64,000 bases of DNA, taken from the NCBI GenBank assembly GCA_946807835.1, contig OX327683.1, positions 12,715,001 to 12,779,000 of the forward strand, in the 5' to 3' direction. The stretch is from Ailanthus altissimus (lineage: Eukaryota > Streptophyta > Magnoliopsida > Sapindales > Simaroubaceae). How positions within the stretch are numbered: position 1 is the stretch's first letter; each line of letters begins with the position of its first letter. Below are positions 48,791 to 61,159 of the stretch, piece by piece. The notes under the pieces are model-generated. The model did no database searches. It was not told where the DNA came from and worked only from the letters and a program-made list of their open reading frames with translations. The position numbers and the translations under genes are program-made.

Positions 48791-49619
48791 AATGCAAAAC
48801 ATAAATATCAAAAGTAATATTAAGATGTATGATTTTCCATATACATAAAATAATAGTTAAACATGTAAAGTCTTAGTAATGAAGAGATATAACCTATTAT
48901 TAATAGTAATAAAGAGGTAAAACTTTCTATATTTCAATAACAATAAGGAAGTATAACATTCCATACATTAATAATAATAAGGAGACATAACCTTTCAAAT
49001 GTATAAGTAATTAAAGTAAATAAATAAATTTAAAAATTTTGATATAAAATTTCAAGTTCTAATTTAAAATTATAATGCAAAATTTTAGATTCTAAATTAA
49101 TAAGATCAATTATTAAAACTCTAAATTTTGACTTATTAATTTGTTCTACAAATTTTAAATTATAGATATAATATTTAAATTTAAAAGAATGGACATAATA
49201 TTAAATATTATAAATATAAATATTAAATAACAAAAACATAACTAATACATAATATTTATTCTTATTTTTTGATGTAAAAAATACAAATAAATAGTAATCA
49301 AAAAGCAAATCATATTATAACATATAACAATATAAACACATAGAAATTATGTACTGTTATAATTAAATAATATAAAAGACTGATTTAAATACTAATATAT
49401 CTCTAAAAAATATTTGAGCGCATTAAAAAATACTAAAAAATATATATACATTATAAGAAAAAGTTACGTATTAATAAAATAGGAGAGGTGAAATTCATTA
49501 ACTGCCCCCACAATCTCACAAGTAAATTGTACAAATGTATTATAGCATAGGAGTTAGACAAACAAATGAATTCTTTTTTTCTTTTAATTTTTAATATTAT
49601 TAAATCAAAATATTATAAA

Positions 49620-50450
49620 GACTGTTGTTATATAAACAGAAAATTATCGAGGTAATACAATATAAATTTATTACGAACATAATAACCTTAAAACGGGAGA
49701 CCATCCGTATGAGCCAACTACCCGACCTATTGAGGCAAGAGAACCTATTGAGGTACAAACTGTCCTCCCGTAGGAGGAATAAGACAAAACATAGCCATAA
49801 ATCTACAATACATCTACTGCTACCGTTACAACATTTTACCCTCCTAAATTACACCAGGCCCCGTACATCTAGATTACAGAACAAACTCTGCAAATCTAAC
49901 ACAAGTAAGCAATGGAGTTGATTTTGATCGGACGGCCGTATGGCTAACTAGGCGCCACCGAAAGTTGCAGTTCATCGAAAAAGGCTAGCGGTAACTGCAG
50001 TGAGTAAGAGCTCAGAGGGCAGAGACGCTTGATCGTCGAAAAAATGCAATGGCGGCGGGCTAAGTAGATCGGTTAGAGGAGAAGAGGAGCGGCAGCGTCC
50101 GGAAACGGATTAGCGAACGGCGAGCTCGGCAAAATCTAACAAGGCGTGACGTTGAAAGATCACTCTACTGAGCGACGAACCCGTGCTGTTCGCTTGGCCG
50201 GACACCCATTCCGGTGAGGAGACCCACCAGAGAAAAGGAAAAAATCATAAACTAAGGAAATGAAGCAGAAAAAGGAAAAAAAAAGGAAAAAAAGGAAAAA
50301 AAAAACCAGACAAAAGAGAAGGGGGAGGTCGAAGGGGGAAGGGAAAGAGAGACTCTCCACCGGAGAAGGGCTTTGAAATGAATATTTGAAAGCGGCGGCG
50401 CTAGGGTATATATTTGAGATTGGGAGTGTTTTTGCCTATCCAGTTTAGGT
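49620..50450 (-). promoter_or_regulatory. Possible minus-strand promoter and 5' leader
   Basis: The patch is markedly richer in GC than its surroundings. On the minus strand it shows a TATA-like AAATATATACCC at 50403-50414, then ACCCTAGCGCCGCCGC, then a long pyrimidine tract, all usual for plant housekeeping 5' leaders. A 66-codon ORF (50160-50360) consists mainly of the translated pyrimidine tract and is not credible as a protein. No downstream coding exon can be found to the left because copia C begins there. It may be the orphaned 5' end of a gene, a non-coding transcript, or a divergent promoter partner of the Pumilio gene. Confidence 0.35.
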
Positions 50451-51874
50451 GATGTGGTGTTAGATTTTGGTTAAGATTGTTCAAAAGTGCTTCATTAGGT
50501 CGGTTTCATGGAAGTGCTTTTTAACAAATGAGTGCTTAAAATCTTTTGTTTGTCTAAATAAATTGTAGTATTTTTTTTCAATAATTAAAATACCTTTCAA
50601 TGCAAGTTAAAGAAAAAAACACCTTTCGTATGAATTTTTTTTTTGTTGATTGAAATCCATAATTTCTTTTATTAGAGAAAATATTTTGAGTTTGTCTAAA
50701 AATATTAAAAAGCACAATACTTCTAGGAAACGTTTTCCGCAAATATTATCTCAAACGCATATTGGCACCTTTTCTTTAATTAAAAAAATGATCTGATAGA
50801 TGATTGAGAAAAGGAAAAAAAAACAGTACAGATTTTTTTCTTATTTAATTTGATAATTTCAATAGCGTGAGATAAATAAGAAAAAAAAAACTTGTAACCA
50901 TTCTTAGAAAAACCAAAAAAGAAAATAAAAGGCAGTTGGCCAATCACGTATCCGCCGACCATCACCGTCCAATCTAAAATCGAACGGCCTAAACTTGTCC
51001 TTTTTTACGAAAAAAGAAAAAGTGAAACTATAGTGAAAAACAAGGGGACCGTTTCGAAGAATTGGGAGGAGGCTCACGCGAACGCGATCTCATGCTCTTT
51101 CTCCCTGTTCGCTCTGCTAAATAAATAAATAATAAGTAACAATAACAATTTTATTAAAATTATAATTGTTATTTTTTAAAAGTAAAATTATAATTGTTAT
51201 TGCTGTTATAAATTACAGTTTTTTCTTTTATTATTTTGTTTCAAATTGTTCTAAATTCTTCCTAGATTTTTGGTCTCAGCCTTGGCATTCTCCTTCTTCC
51301 TCTGAAACTTTTTACAAAATCTCCATCCTTTTTAACCGTAAGTCCCCCCACTCCACGACGCCGTTTTCTGCTTCCTTGTCTATTTTGTGCAATTATTTTT
51401 TTAATTGAAACAACTTATTATTATTTTCTCGCTTTTGTATATTCAGTTTCTGGATATTTGAAGTCATTGAACAAATAAAGATTCATATTGATGCTGATAT
51501 TTCTTAAAGGTATTAATTTCTTTTTGTTAATTTTCTTTTGGTTATCTTTTTGGATGATTAATATTGCTCTGTTGGTTGCTTTGAAAATCAAGGAGAAGAT
51601 TAACACTTCATTGTGTGTTAGGGAAGTAAGTGGCTTATTCTCGGCCTGATTTTATTTTGTGTTGACTTTTTATTTATTTTATTATGAAGATTGTCTATGC
51701 AAGCAAACAAACGGTTACTGTTAGGGGTTTAATTATTGAGTTTTTTTTAAAAAAAATATTTTTACATGGACATTTTCTGCTTATTGTAGCTTTTATTTTT
51801 AATCACTTATCTTTTTATTTATTTTGCTGTGGTAAAATAGAGTATTGGATATTGTTGCTGTAAGTAACATAGAT
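50451..51874 (+). promoter_or_regulatory. Pumilio gene upstream region and probable 5' UTR with intron
   Basis: AT-rich upstream sequence with a GC-richer block at 50935-51110. A pyrimidine-rich leader near 51280-51337 ends at a good donor (AACC|GTAAGT, 51338) and a candidate acceptor TAAAATAG ends at 51840. This would leave a 5' UTR intron of about 500 bp, common in plant Pumilio genes. Start of transcription cannot be fixed. Confidence 0.45.
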
Positions 51875-54700
51875 ATGTTACCAAAACTAGAAGATGGATT
51901 ACAAGGACAGAAAGGGAATTTGACTTTAGAAGATAGTTTGCAAACGGAGCTCGAATTGATATTGCAAAGCCAGCCGAACCGACAATTAATTCTTAACAGA
52001 GAAAGGGATCTTAATATTTATCGAAGTGGCAGTGCGCCCCCCACAGTTGAGGGATCACTCAGTGCTGTGGGTAGTCTTTTGAAAAATAGTGTCAGTGGTA
52101 GTAGCAGTGGTTCTACTGCTGGTGGTGGTCATAGTAATGTTAATGGAATTTTGTCTGAAGATGAGATTCGTTCACATCCAGTGTACCTATCATATTATTA
52201 TTCACATGAGAACATAAATCCGAGGCTACCGCCACCTCTGTTGTCGAAGGAGGATTGGCGTGTTGCACAAAGGTTTCAGGGTGGTCAGTCATTTTTAGGG
52301 GATATTGGGGACTGGAGGAATAAGGAAGTGAATCCTGGTAATAGGTCATCACTATTTTCAATGCAGCCGGGGCTTTCTGTGCAGCAGGCAGAGAATGAGT
52401 TAATGGAATTAAGGAATGCTGCTAAGAGGAATCTCTGTAAGAATACTTCGGCTGAGTGGTTTGAAAGAAGCTCACATGGGTTGATTGGTGTGCCCGCTGC
52501 TGGACTTGGTTCAAGGAGAAAGAGCTTTGCTGACATTGTTCAGATAATTGATGTATCCATATTTTGTTATAGTTTGTACCACTGGCAATTTGAGTGATAC
52601 TTTGCTTGCACGGTGCTATGTTGTTGTTTTTATGTTGATTGCATGTAATATTACCAGTGGCAGGTAATATGTTGATTGCTTGGTGCTATGTTCTTGCTTT
52701 TATATACTTTGACAACTGTAATTGATGTGTTCCAGGAAGGACTTGATTGACCTGCCTCCTTGTCAGGCCACTTGTCACGCCCAGCAAGTCGCAATGCCTT
52801 TGGGGAAATTGTGGGTACAGGCATATCTGATGCCTATCCATCTGGTTCATGTAATGGAGCAGAATCCTTGGAGGTCTTGCATTCTGCAGAAGCTTCCCAG
52901 GGCTGGTAGGAGTTAAAAACCATAATAGAGGTCCATCTCATTCATTTGCATCTGCTGTCAGTTCATCACTGTCAAGAAGTACAACCCCAGAAGCACAAGT
53001 AGTTGGGAAGTCTCCTGGTTCTGGTCTTCCTCTTGTGGGGAGCAGAGTTGGTCCTATTGAAAAGAAGAGTGCTGTTGGTTCAAATGTCCAAAATGATAGT
53101 CAGCTTGCTGAAGTTGCTGCTACATTATTGGGTTTAAGCCTGTCAAATATTAGACATAGAGATGAAGTTAGTCATGTGCAGTCTGAGCTTCAATTAGATC
53201 CGGACAATTGGCATGATATTCTGTATGATACATATAATGGTCATGACCAGAGTTTGCAACAGCAACTCGTAGACAAGTTCAGTGCAGAGAATCTCTCATT
53301 TTCCACTAACTATATCGATTTTACTCGAAGAAATGAGATTGTACCAAACCGTAATGCTTCTACAATAAATTCCAATGGACAAGTCAACATACCCAAACAA
53401 ACTTCTTCACCCAGTTTGTACTCCAAAATGAAGTCAACAGGATTTGGAAGTCTGGAAGGATCTGTTGGTCATCATCAAAATGCAAATATTTCAAGTGTGG
53501 ACTTCACTGGATGTGTACCTGCTGATTATTCTGTTAATCTAAAGCTGAATTCCATGTTTAAGCATCATTTTGAAGCAGGTTAATCCTGATTTTTCTCCTT
53601 ATATCTCTTTTTTTCTTTTTTCCAATATAAACACACTAAATAAATTTTTTTATGTATATATGTATTTATAAATCATGTTGACCTGTTTTTGTTTATGTTC
53701 AGCTGGTATTGGAGACATGCAGAGTTTGAATGGATTGGTTAACCATGTGGGACTGGTCTACCGTTCACCAGCGATGGACCTGCGATACATGCAGTACTTG
53801 CAAAGAACATCTGATTACGGAATGCGTGGTGCAGCCAGTGCAAGTGATCCTTTTGCAGTTAGGAACTACTTTGGAACCCCACTTGGAGACTTGGATGGGT
53901 TGCAGAAAGCGCAGCTTGAGGTATTGCTTGCTCAACAGAAGCAACAGCGTGAACTGCAACTCCTAGGTAAATCTGGTGGTTTGAATCCTGGGTACTATGG
54001 GACTCAATCATATAGAATTGGCATGCCATATTCTGGAAATGCATTTGCAGATTCTGTGCTTACATCAGTTGGATCTGGAAGTTTTCCGAATGAGCAGAAC
54101 TCATGCTTTACTTCAATGATGAGAAGTTCGATGGGAGGTTCCATTCCATGGCAATTGGATACTGGCAGCAACATGGAAGGGAGAATGACGTCATCCTTAT
54201 TAGATGAGTTCAAAACTAACAAGAGCAGGTCTTTTGAACTTCCAGATATTGTTGATCATGTTGTTGAATTCAGGTAAGCATCAAATGCCTTACTTTGGTG
54301 TTTGATCTACATGTGCTGTGGTTGGAGTATTGATTTATTACTCTCCCTTTTACATAATTCAGCACAGATCGATATGGGAGTTGCTTTATTCAGCAGACAC
54401 TAGAAACTGCTACAGAGGAAGAAAAGGCCAAGATTTTTCCTGAGATTATTCCTCATGCCCGTACCTTGATGACAGATGTTTTCGGAAATTATGTCATACA
54501 AAAAGTATGCCCTTCATAGTTTGAAATGACCAAGAACACCCAATGTGTACAAGTATACATTGTCACTTAAATTACTTGTGTTTGATTTGCAGTTTTTTGA
54601 GCATGGTACGGAAAGTCAAAGAGCACAATTAGCTAGCCTGGTTACTGGTCATGTTTTGTGTTTAAGTCTTCAAATGTACGGTTGCAGAGTGATTCAGAAG

Positions 54701-56140
54701 GTGCTTTACTAAGCATTTACCCCTTGATCTAATTCTGAATATATATAATACATGCATATTAGTAATTTTTTAAACTTTTGTTATCTGCTTCACACTCATG
54801 CATATTAGTAATATAATTTACTTTTGTTGTCTGTTTCACAATTTATGTTTTTTCTTCTTGCCTCTGATCTGCTTGATTTTGCTCAGTCTCGGTAGAAATC
54901 TATGTCTTTGCTTTGCAGGGTATGTTGTATCTTAACATTTGATGCATGCTATTAAGGAATGTATAGTATTACCTAAGAATGTGATGTAGTATTGCTTGAC
55001 AATATAATGTAGTTTTATCTTACTTTGTAGTGTAGGGTAAAGTGTAATATTACCTGGCAAGGTAGTTTTTAAAGTATTGCCCTACAATGTAGTGTATGTT
55101 ATAACCCTGAACGGAGAAAAATGGTATATAATTCATTTCATTGAAGAGATATACCCTATACACCTAAAGGAAAACAAATAGGTTATTATCAAATTTTTGC
55201 GTAATTGCTGAATCATCTTAGATAATAAAACAAATAAATAATCATATAAGTAGCAGAAAGGTGATTGTCTTAATTAGTACAAGCTTGTATATATCAATTA
55301 TATCATTCCTTGGATTGTTTAACCATAGCCGACTTAGACAAGCTAAAGCCAGCACTTTACTAGAGGCTTAGCATGCCAATTTATCATGTGATCTTATGCT
55401 AGAGTGTTTCAAATATATTATTGGAGTAGAATGTCAAGCATTTTTTGTACATTAATAGATCAAACCTTACCCTTTCTATTTCTCTTTTTGTTCTTCTTAT
55501 CACTTAGGTTCCAGTATTGTTTTGGGACCTTTTCTCTTTCTTACTTATTAAAGTCGTGATTACTTATTAATGCACTGCTAGTTAGCCTTCATATGTAGTT
55601 CTTACATAGTTTTCTGGTGCTTGAAATCAATATTTGGGTTGTATCATCTGAAAACTGCTTCCATAGAATATTTTAATAGGATTAATAGCAAAAGAACCTG
55701 TCACTTGATATACTACAAAAGGATATCAGTGCTGCAATAGATCTGTAGTTTATATGCACTGGGAGAGGTTTGTAGTGGAATGCTTGGATATATTTCTGAC
55801 ATTGTGTGTGAAGTATAATAGTGTAGTGGTGCTCTGATATATTTATGATAAAATGCTTGGAAATATTCCTAAAGACATTATAATGTTTTTGATGATGGAT
55901 GTGATGGAGGGGGAATGTAATTTGCTCCTGTTGGTTGAAGTCTCTTTGTTTTAGAGATAACTGCATGATTATGGTATTAGATGAATCATGTGTTTATGAG
56001 GACAGTCACTTTCTGATTTTGAGCAAATTGTTTTATTTTTAATTATTTTTTTGGATATGAAATCTCTAAATATTTCTATAAAAAAAATGAATAACAGAAA
56101 AAGAAAAGAAGAAAACTCTTAATCCTCTATGCGACCACAG
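54701..56140 (+). other. Pumilio intron 5, enlarged
   Basis: At 1440 bp this is the longest intron of the gene. It starts GTGCTT and ends CACAG. It holds a cryptic acceptor-like TTTGCTTTGCAG at 54909-54920 and several repeats of AATGTAGTGTA-like phrases near 54980-55095. No mobile-element structure was recognised. Confidence 0.6.
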
Positions 56141-57474
56141 GCCTTGGAGTGGTTCATGTGGATCAGCAGACTCAAATGGTGGCAGAGCTTGATGGTTCAG
56201 TCATGAAGTGTGTCAATGACCAGAATGGTAATCATGTTATTCAGAAGTGTATAGAGTGTGTCTCTCAAGATCAAATACAATTTATTATCTCAGCTTTCTA
56301 TGGGCAAGTAGTGGCACTTTCCACCCACCCTTATGGCTGCCGTGTTATTCAGGTCAGAAATTTACTGTTTGTATTTACTTTGTAAGTCGGTTTTATGACT
56401 TTGATTCATTTACCAATAATTCTCTCCCAACAGAGAGACCTGGAACATTGTGATAATGAGAATACACAACAAATAATTATGGATGAAATCATAGAACATG
56501 TATGCAATCTGGCACAAGATCAGTATGGCAATTATGTCATTCAGGTACTTGAAATTATGCTTTTTCTTGAAAGTCTTGCTTCATTTCTAGCTATAACTTT
56601 GTTTCTTTATCATTTCCTCTCATTTTTGTGCCAATTCTTATCCTTCTCTTTGGTAGCATGTACTTGAACATGGAAAACAGCATGAACGATATGCTATTAT
56701 TAGCAAGCTTGCTGGACAAATTGTGAGGATGAGTCAGCAAAAATTTGCTTCTAATGTTGTGGAGATATTCTTAACATTTGGGAGTCCTGAAGAGCGTAAA
56801 CTTCTGATTAATGAGATGCTTGGTTCCACCGAAGAAAATGAACCCTTGCAGGTCTGTGGCATTCTTTCCTTTCTTCAAGTTTGATGGTCGTTTTTTTCCT
56901 CTCTATCCTCATTTCCCTTTAATCCACGATATGACATAAAGTATAGTTTCTTTTGTTTATCTGAAAATTTAATAATGAATTTTCATTTGTTTGTTGTTTG
57001 TGAATTCATTTATTTGAATTCTTATACTCGAGGAAAAAAAAAAAGGAGTTATTGTCATGTGAATCCCTTCACTTGTATATGTTATTGATTGCATTTCAAA
57101 CTATTTGAGGCAGAGTAGCAATTAAGACCTTTTTTTCAAAGAAAAAAGGTTTATGCTCTCTTGAAGCAACATTGTTTTTCATTTTTAATGGAAAACACTT
57201 TGTAAGTGTAAAAATTGTTTGAAACCCATTCAAATGCAGTTATTATCTTCTATTCTAGAGAAATGACGGTGAAATCAAATATTCTCATAAAATATTTGTG
57301 TCTGCTCAGTGTCCCCTTGAGAATATTGAGGAGCAATAAATGTTGCATTTATCTTCCCATGAAAGTGCTTTTCTTTCCCCTTTTTCTCTCTGGCCTTTAA
57401 TGCTTCAGTGGAAGCTTTTGTCAGATGGTCTTGGGGCTAAATTGATTATGATGTTTTCAAATTCAATACTTTCT

Positions 57475-57882
57475 TTCTTTGAGGAAACTTACAAACCAAC
57501 CAAATTTCTGCTTAGTTTCTATATTTGTTGTTATTTCACTGTGCAAAGAAGAGTGTTCTGATGATGGTGCTTTTTTAGGAGCTTTAGTTTTAAAGTTGTC
57601 ATCCAATCTTTATATGCATTTTGTAGCTGCAATTAAATGAACAGACAAAATTGTTCATTTAGGAAACTTTTAAAGGTGATGAAGAGTGTTTTTATGTTCT
57701 CTCTTTGAGGAAACTTACAAACCAACCAAATTTCTGCTTAGTTTCTATATTTGTTGTTATTTCACTGTACAAAGAAGAGTGTTCTGGTGATGATGCTTTT
57801 TTAGGAGCTTTAGTTTTAAAGTTGTCATCCGATCTTTATATGTATTTTGTAGCTGCAATTAAATGAACAGACAAAATTGCAG
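57475..57882 (+). repeat. 226-bp-spaced duplication in Pumilio intron 8
   Basis: The block TTTGAGGAAACTTACAAACC through AATGAACAGACAAAATTG (about 178 bp) occurs at about 57477-57654 and again at 57703-57880. The second copy carries the real acceptor (ATTGCAG|GCC) and the first ends ATTGTTC, without AG. Copies differ at only a few sites. Confidence 0.9.
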
Positions 57883-58195
57883 GCCATGATGAAAGATCCA
57901 TTTGGAAACTATGTTGTCCAAAAGGTTGTTGAAACCTGTGATGATCAGAGTCTAGAGTTAATTCTTTCTCGCATCCGAGTTCATCTAAATGTCTTGAAGA
58001 AGTATACTTATGGTAAACATATTGTTTCTCAGATTGAGAAACTCATCACAACTGGAGGTGAGGAAATGCTGAAGACTTGTGTTTGCGAGAAATTTCAAGT
58101 TGCTTATATTAGTTATGTTCCAAGTGCACAACTAAAACTTGACTCCTTTATCTGCAGAACGGCGCATAGGATTGTCAACCTCAGTCTCTTCCTGA

Positions 58196-59740
58196 GGTAT
58201 CTTAAACCCGAATCAGTGCAATCAGTTTGCCTTTGCTGCTGTGAACAACAAAATGAGATTCAATTAGGAATCATAACTTGTATAGCTAACACGGGTCAAA
58301 ATTATAGTATTTTGTCATCCCAAGTCCTCTGTTTTCTACATAGACTATTAGTTGTAAATAACACAAAATTATCTGGCCAGCTGAATAAGATTTTGTTTTT
58401 GCCGATATTATTAATTGTAAATTTGGTCTGCTATTTAACGGATGATCTGTACTGTATTCAAAGGGTTGATTTAGGTAGACAAGATTGGGGGTCAAATTGT
58501 AATTGGCAACCTTTTTTTGAGTACATGCCTGTAGAGCGGAACTCAGTGTATATGCTTATAGGAGAATAATTGATATTGGAAGGGTAACTTTTATGTGCGG
58601 GATTTTCATAAATTTGTGAATTTCTTATTTGGCGAGGTTATTATTGGCTGATGAATGTCTGTCAGTTCTGTACTCTTTTGCTTGGTGTTCGCTTGCTCTG
58701 TGTTTGTGTTGATCTATTACACCTGTCTGAAGAAATATCGCGCACCCCTCAACATATTATCTTATAATTGATCTCTTTGTTGCTGAATGTGATTAATTAG
58801 AGAGTAATGTTAAGTATTTTAAATTAAAATATAAAATGTAATATGTTAAATAAATATTAAATATAATAAATAATGTTAAAATTTATATAATTTTATTGCT
58901 TATTAATATATTATTTTTAAAAATATAATTTAAAATTTATATGACAAATTATTTTTTAAAATATTATTTCCGGTACTCCTTTCGATTGAAAGGCTAAGGA
59001 AATCTTTTAATTTCTTTGCCCAAAATATAATTTTGAAAATTCGCGTGAAATTTGTTTAAATTTGTCAAAAGAGACGTGTGAAATTGGAGGCATCCATATG
59101 TGCAGGAGAGGCGCGTAACACGCTAGCACGCCCCTTTTCTCGTGCGCAAGAGGTGCTGATGACCCTTTAAATTTGTGCACAGGAAACAGCGCAAAAATAT
59201 ATATATATTTTAATTTGTTTATATTATTTCAATTTATAAAAAATAAATAAGTAATTATTTTATTATTTCTTATAATTTAAGAATTTAATTATTTTTTTAT
59301 TTAATTAACTTATGTGAAAGTAATTTGTTAATATGAAGTAGTTAAAAAAAAATAAAAGAAAGTCATTCGATGAATTTTTTATTTAAAAATTACAGAATTT
59401 TTATGATTCTCTAAATTTGTGGTTTTTTCTTCTTATTCACTTTGTTTTATTATCTTTGTTTTATACAGAATTTCATTATTAAATGTTGGAATATATTTCT
59501 TCAAATAAATTTTTAAAAAAATTGATTTTTTTACATTTATTTTTAAATATTTTATTTATCATTATTTTTAATCAACAAAGATAATTTTATTTACTCTACA
59601 TTGTTTTTACTAAAAAAAAGTTAATCTATTAGTTTGTGACTAAAAAAAACTGTCTAAAAATATGAGTTATTTTTTTTTTTTAACCATTTGTTGTTATTTT
59701 TTAAGGGTAAAGTCAACAGAGCACAAGTCAGTGGGCAACT
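58196..59740. other. Pumilio 3' flank and AT-rich intergenic region
   Basis: The first several hundred bases are the probable 3' UTR. From about 58790 the sequence is very AT-rich with poly-A/T tracts. A GC-richer patch at 59095-59190 shows no coding or RNA-gene signal. Confidence 0.55.
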
Positions 59741-60073
59741 TGTTTGATGACTTCGATTGAAAGAAATGTAAACCATATTTCAATTGAAGTAAAAGACTTC
59801 CCTACTTCCAAGGAGGAGAAAGTTTTGGCCATTCACAGGTACATCCTCTTTATAAGCTTTTTCTGTGTAAATTTATTTTCGTTCTTATGAATTCTCTTAT
59901 TATTTAGCATATTGCATACTTTAATTTGCTTGCCGCAATGAATTAACTATGTATAGCAGCGATTTTGATCCAACACAACCTTTCCCTGTAAATCAAAATC
60001 AATCCTTTCCTTTTAGCATTCTAATAAGTCTTCATTTTCCATGTCAATTGGATTGTGTATAGGTTTAGGTTAG

Positions 60074-61159
60074 ATGAGTTCTTCCTTGAGGACAAGCAAG
60101 TCTTTGGAAAAGACACATGAGAAATTATTTATGATAAGGAATGGAAAAATTTTACTGGAAAAGCTGATTGCCTCTTGCAATGGGAAATGTAATCCTATTA
60201 GTAACTTCAATGCCGAAGAGCTCAAGGCAGCAACAAACAACTAACATTCAGGCAAAGTTATAATGAAGTGTTTGTTCTATAAATTGTACAAGGGTTTGTT
60301 CCAAGATTGTCCGATTTCAGTTACGAAGTTTGAGGACAAAGCATAAGATGCAGACCAATATTGTTTTAATTGTTTTGTATTTGCATCCCAGATGAGACAC
60401 AAAAACATTTTGAAGTTTATAGGATATTGTCTAGAAACTCAGATTTCCATACTAGTTTTTGATTTTGTGGGATATTGTCTAGAAACTCAGATTTCCATAC
60501 TAGGTTTTAATTTTGTGGCATATGGGACTCTTTCTGGTTGCATTCATGATAGTTCTCAATCCCATTTGGAGCCTTTGCTATTGAAACATAAGCTTAACAT
60601 TGCTATGGAGATAGCTAATGCAGTTGCATATCTCCATGTTGGATTCTCTAGGCCAGTTGTTTCCAGGGATATCAAACCATCAACCATCTTAATCAAGGAA
60701 GATTATGTTGCTAAACTGTTTGATTTTACTCTGTGTATGTCCGTGCCAGAAGGTGAAACTCACATAATTAGGTGATCAGAACTATTGGTTTTATTTCACC
60801 AGAGTACATGACAACTGGATATTTCAATGAGAAGTGTGATGTTTATAGTGTTGGGGCATTGCTTCTTGAGCTTCTGACTGGAAAAGGACAAGTCATTCAT
60901 CCTGTTTTGAAAATGGCGAGCAATATTTTCTGCCAGAGTTTGTGGAGAAGTGTATTGAAGGTAATAAGTTAGATGAGGTAGTGGATTCTGTAATTGTTGA
61001 AAGAGGATTATGGCCTGAAAAGGAGCAACAATTGCTTATTTATTATAGCTTGCGTTAAAATGTCTTTCTAAAGCTGAAGAAGATAGACCAACAATGGTTC
61101 AAGTTGCTACACAACTCAGGCAGATATACCAGTCTATATTGAATCTCAAACTGTATTGA
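60074..61159 (+). pseudogene. ZED1-related receptor-like pseudokinase (ZRK), copy 1, decayed
   Basis: The ATG at 60074 opens MSSSLRTSKSLEKTHEKLFM and the reading ends ...RQIYQSILNLKLY at TGA 61157-61159, about 345 codons, the usual ZRK length without signal peptide or receptor domain. Kinase landmarks: CPISVTKF (lysine strand), MRHKNILKFIGYCLETQ, VAYLHVGFSRPVVSRDIKPS (catalytic loop with SRD for HRD), LFDFTLC (DFT for DFG) and CDVYSVGALLLELLTGK. ZRK proteins act at the plasma membrane as adaptors for NLR receptors (ZAR1) and lack normal catalysis. Lesions: TAA at 60242 and 60344, frameshifts near 60772, 60890 and 61051, and a 48-bp in-frame duplication. Confidence 0.85.
60422..60517 (+). repeat. 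48-bp tandem duplication in ZRK copy 1
   Basis: The 48-bp unit starting GGATATTGTCTAGAAACTCA occurs at 60422 and 60470. It duplicates 16 residues (GYCLETQISILVFDFV) in frame between strands of the kinase N-lobe. The copies differ by a few bases. Confidence 0.95.

Larger units (their letters stand above)
41050..49600 (-). mobile_element. Copia element C, heavily decayed, interrupted by a solo LTR
   Basis: Minus-strand fragments appear in strict copia order from right to left: gag N-terminus (48540-48760), gag middle (45560-45826), protease (near 44940), integrase (43860-44650), RT and RNase H (42240-42720) and a purine tract TTAGGGGGAG at 41753-41762. Possible LTR remnants are about 41050-41752 and 48790-49560. 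Both contain AAATAATATAAAAG followed by (A/T)AAAAATA(C/T)TAAAAA(A/G)TATATA-type sequence (41399-41490 and 49347-49445). The LTR borders and any target duplication are not resolved. Decay is greater than in A or B, so it is probably the oldest copia insertion here. Confidence 0.75.
51875..58195 (+). pseudogene. APUM2-like: Pumilio (PUF) RNA-binding protein gene, ten exons, four disabling lesions
   Basis: Exons: 51875-52543, 52736-53578, 53703-54273, 54363-54504, 54593-54700, 56141-56352, 56434-56544, 56657-56851, 57883-58057 and 58158-58195 (3064 nt, about 1021 codons once two lost bases are allowed for). The ATG at 51875 is the first in frame. The N-terminal region has YRSGSAPPTVEGSLSAVGSL and LPPPLLSKEDWRVAQRFQGG, typical of plant Pumilio 1/2/3-type proteins. 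Exons 4-9 encode eight PUF repeats with triads [49 protein letters not shown] and FGNYVVQ, expected to bind UGUA-type 3' UTR motifs. The protein ends [11 protein letters not shown]. Lesions: first donor AT instead of GT at 52544; TGA at 52748-52750 in place of an expected Arg codon; one-base losses near 52903 and 56148. All other introns are GT-AG. Sequencing error is possible but four independent lesions favour a pseudogene. Confidence 0.85.

Noticed and set aside
49625..49921. 98-codon plus-strand ORF upstream of the Pumilio gene
   Set aside because: Low-complexity basic translation with no family pattern. The better reading of this block is minus-strand non-coding leader.
52544..52735. Pumilio intron 1 considered as a U12-type AT-AC intron
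   Set aside because: The start ATAATTGATG does not fit the U12 donor ATATCCTT and the intron ends CCAG. A mutated GT donor (GTAATT to ATAATT) is simpler.
57340..57561. ORF inside Pumilio intron 8
   Set aside because: It lies wholly in the intron, partly within the duplicated block, and no splice signals would include it.
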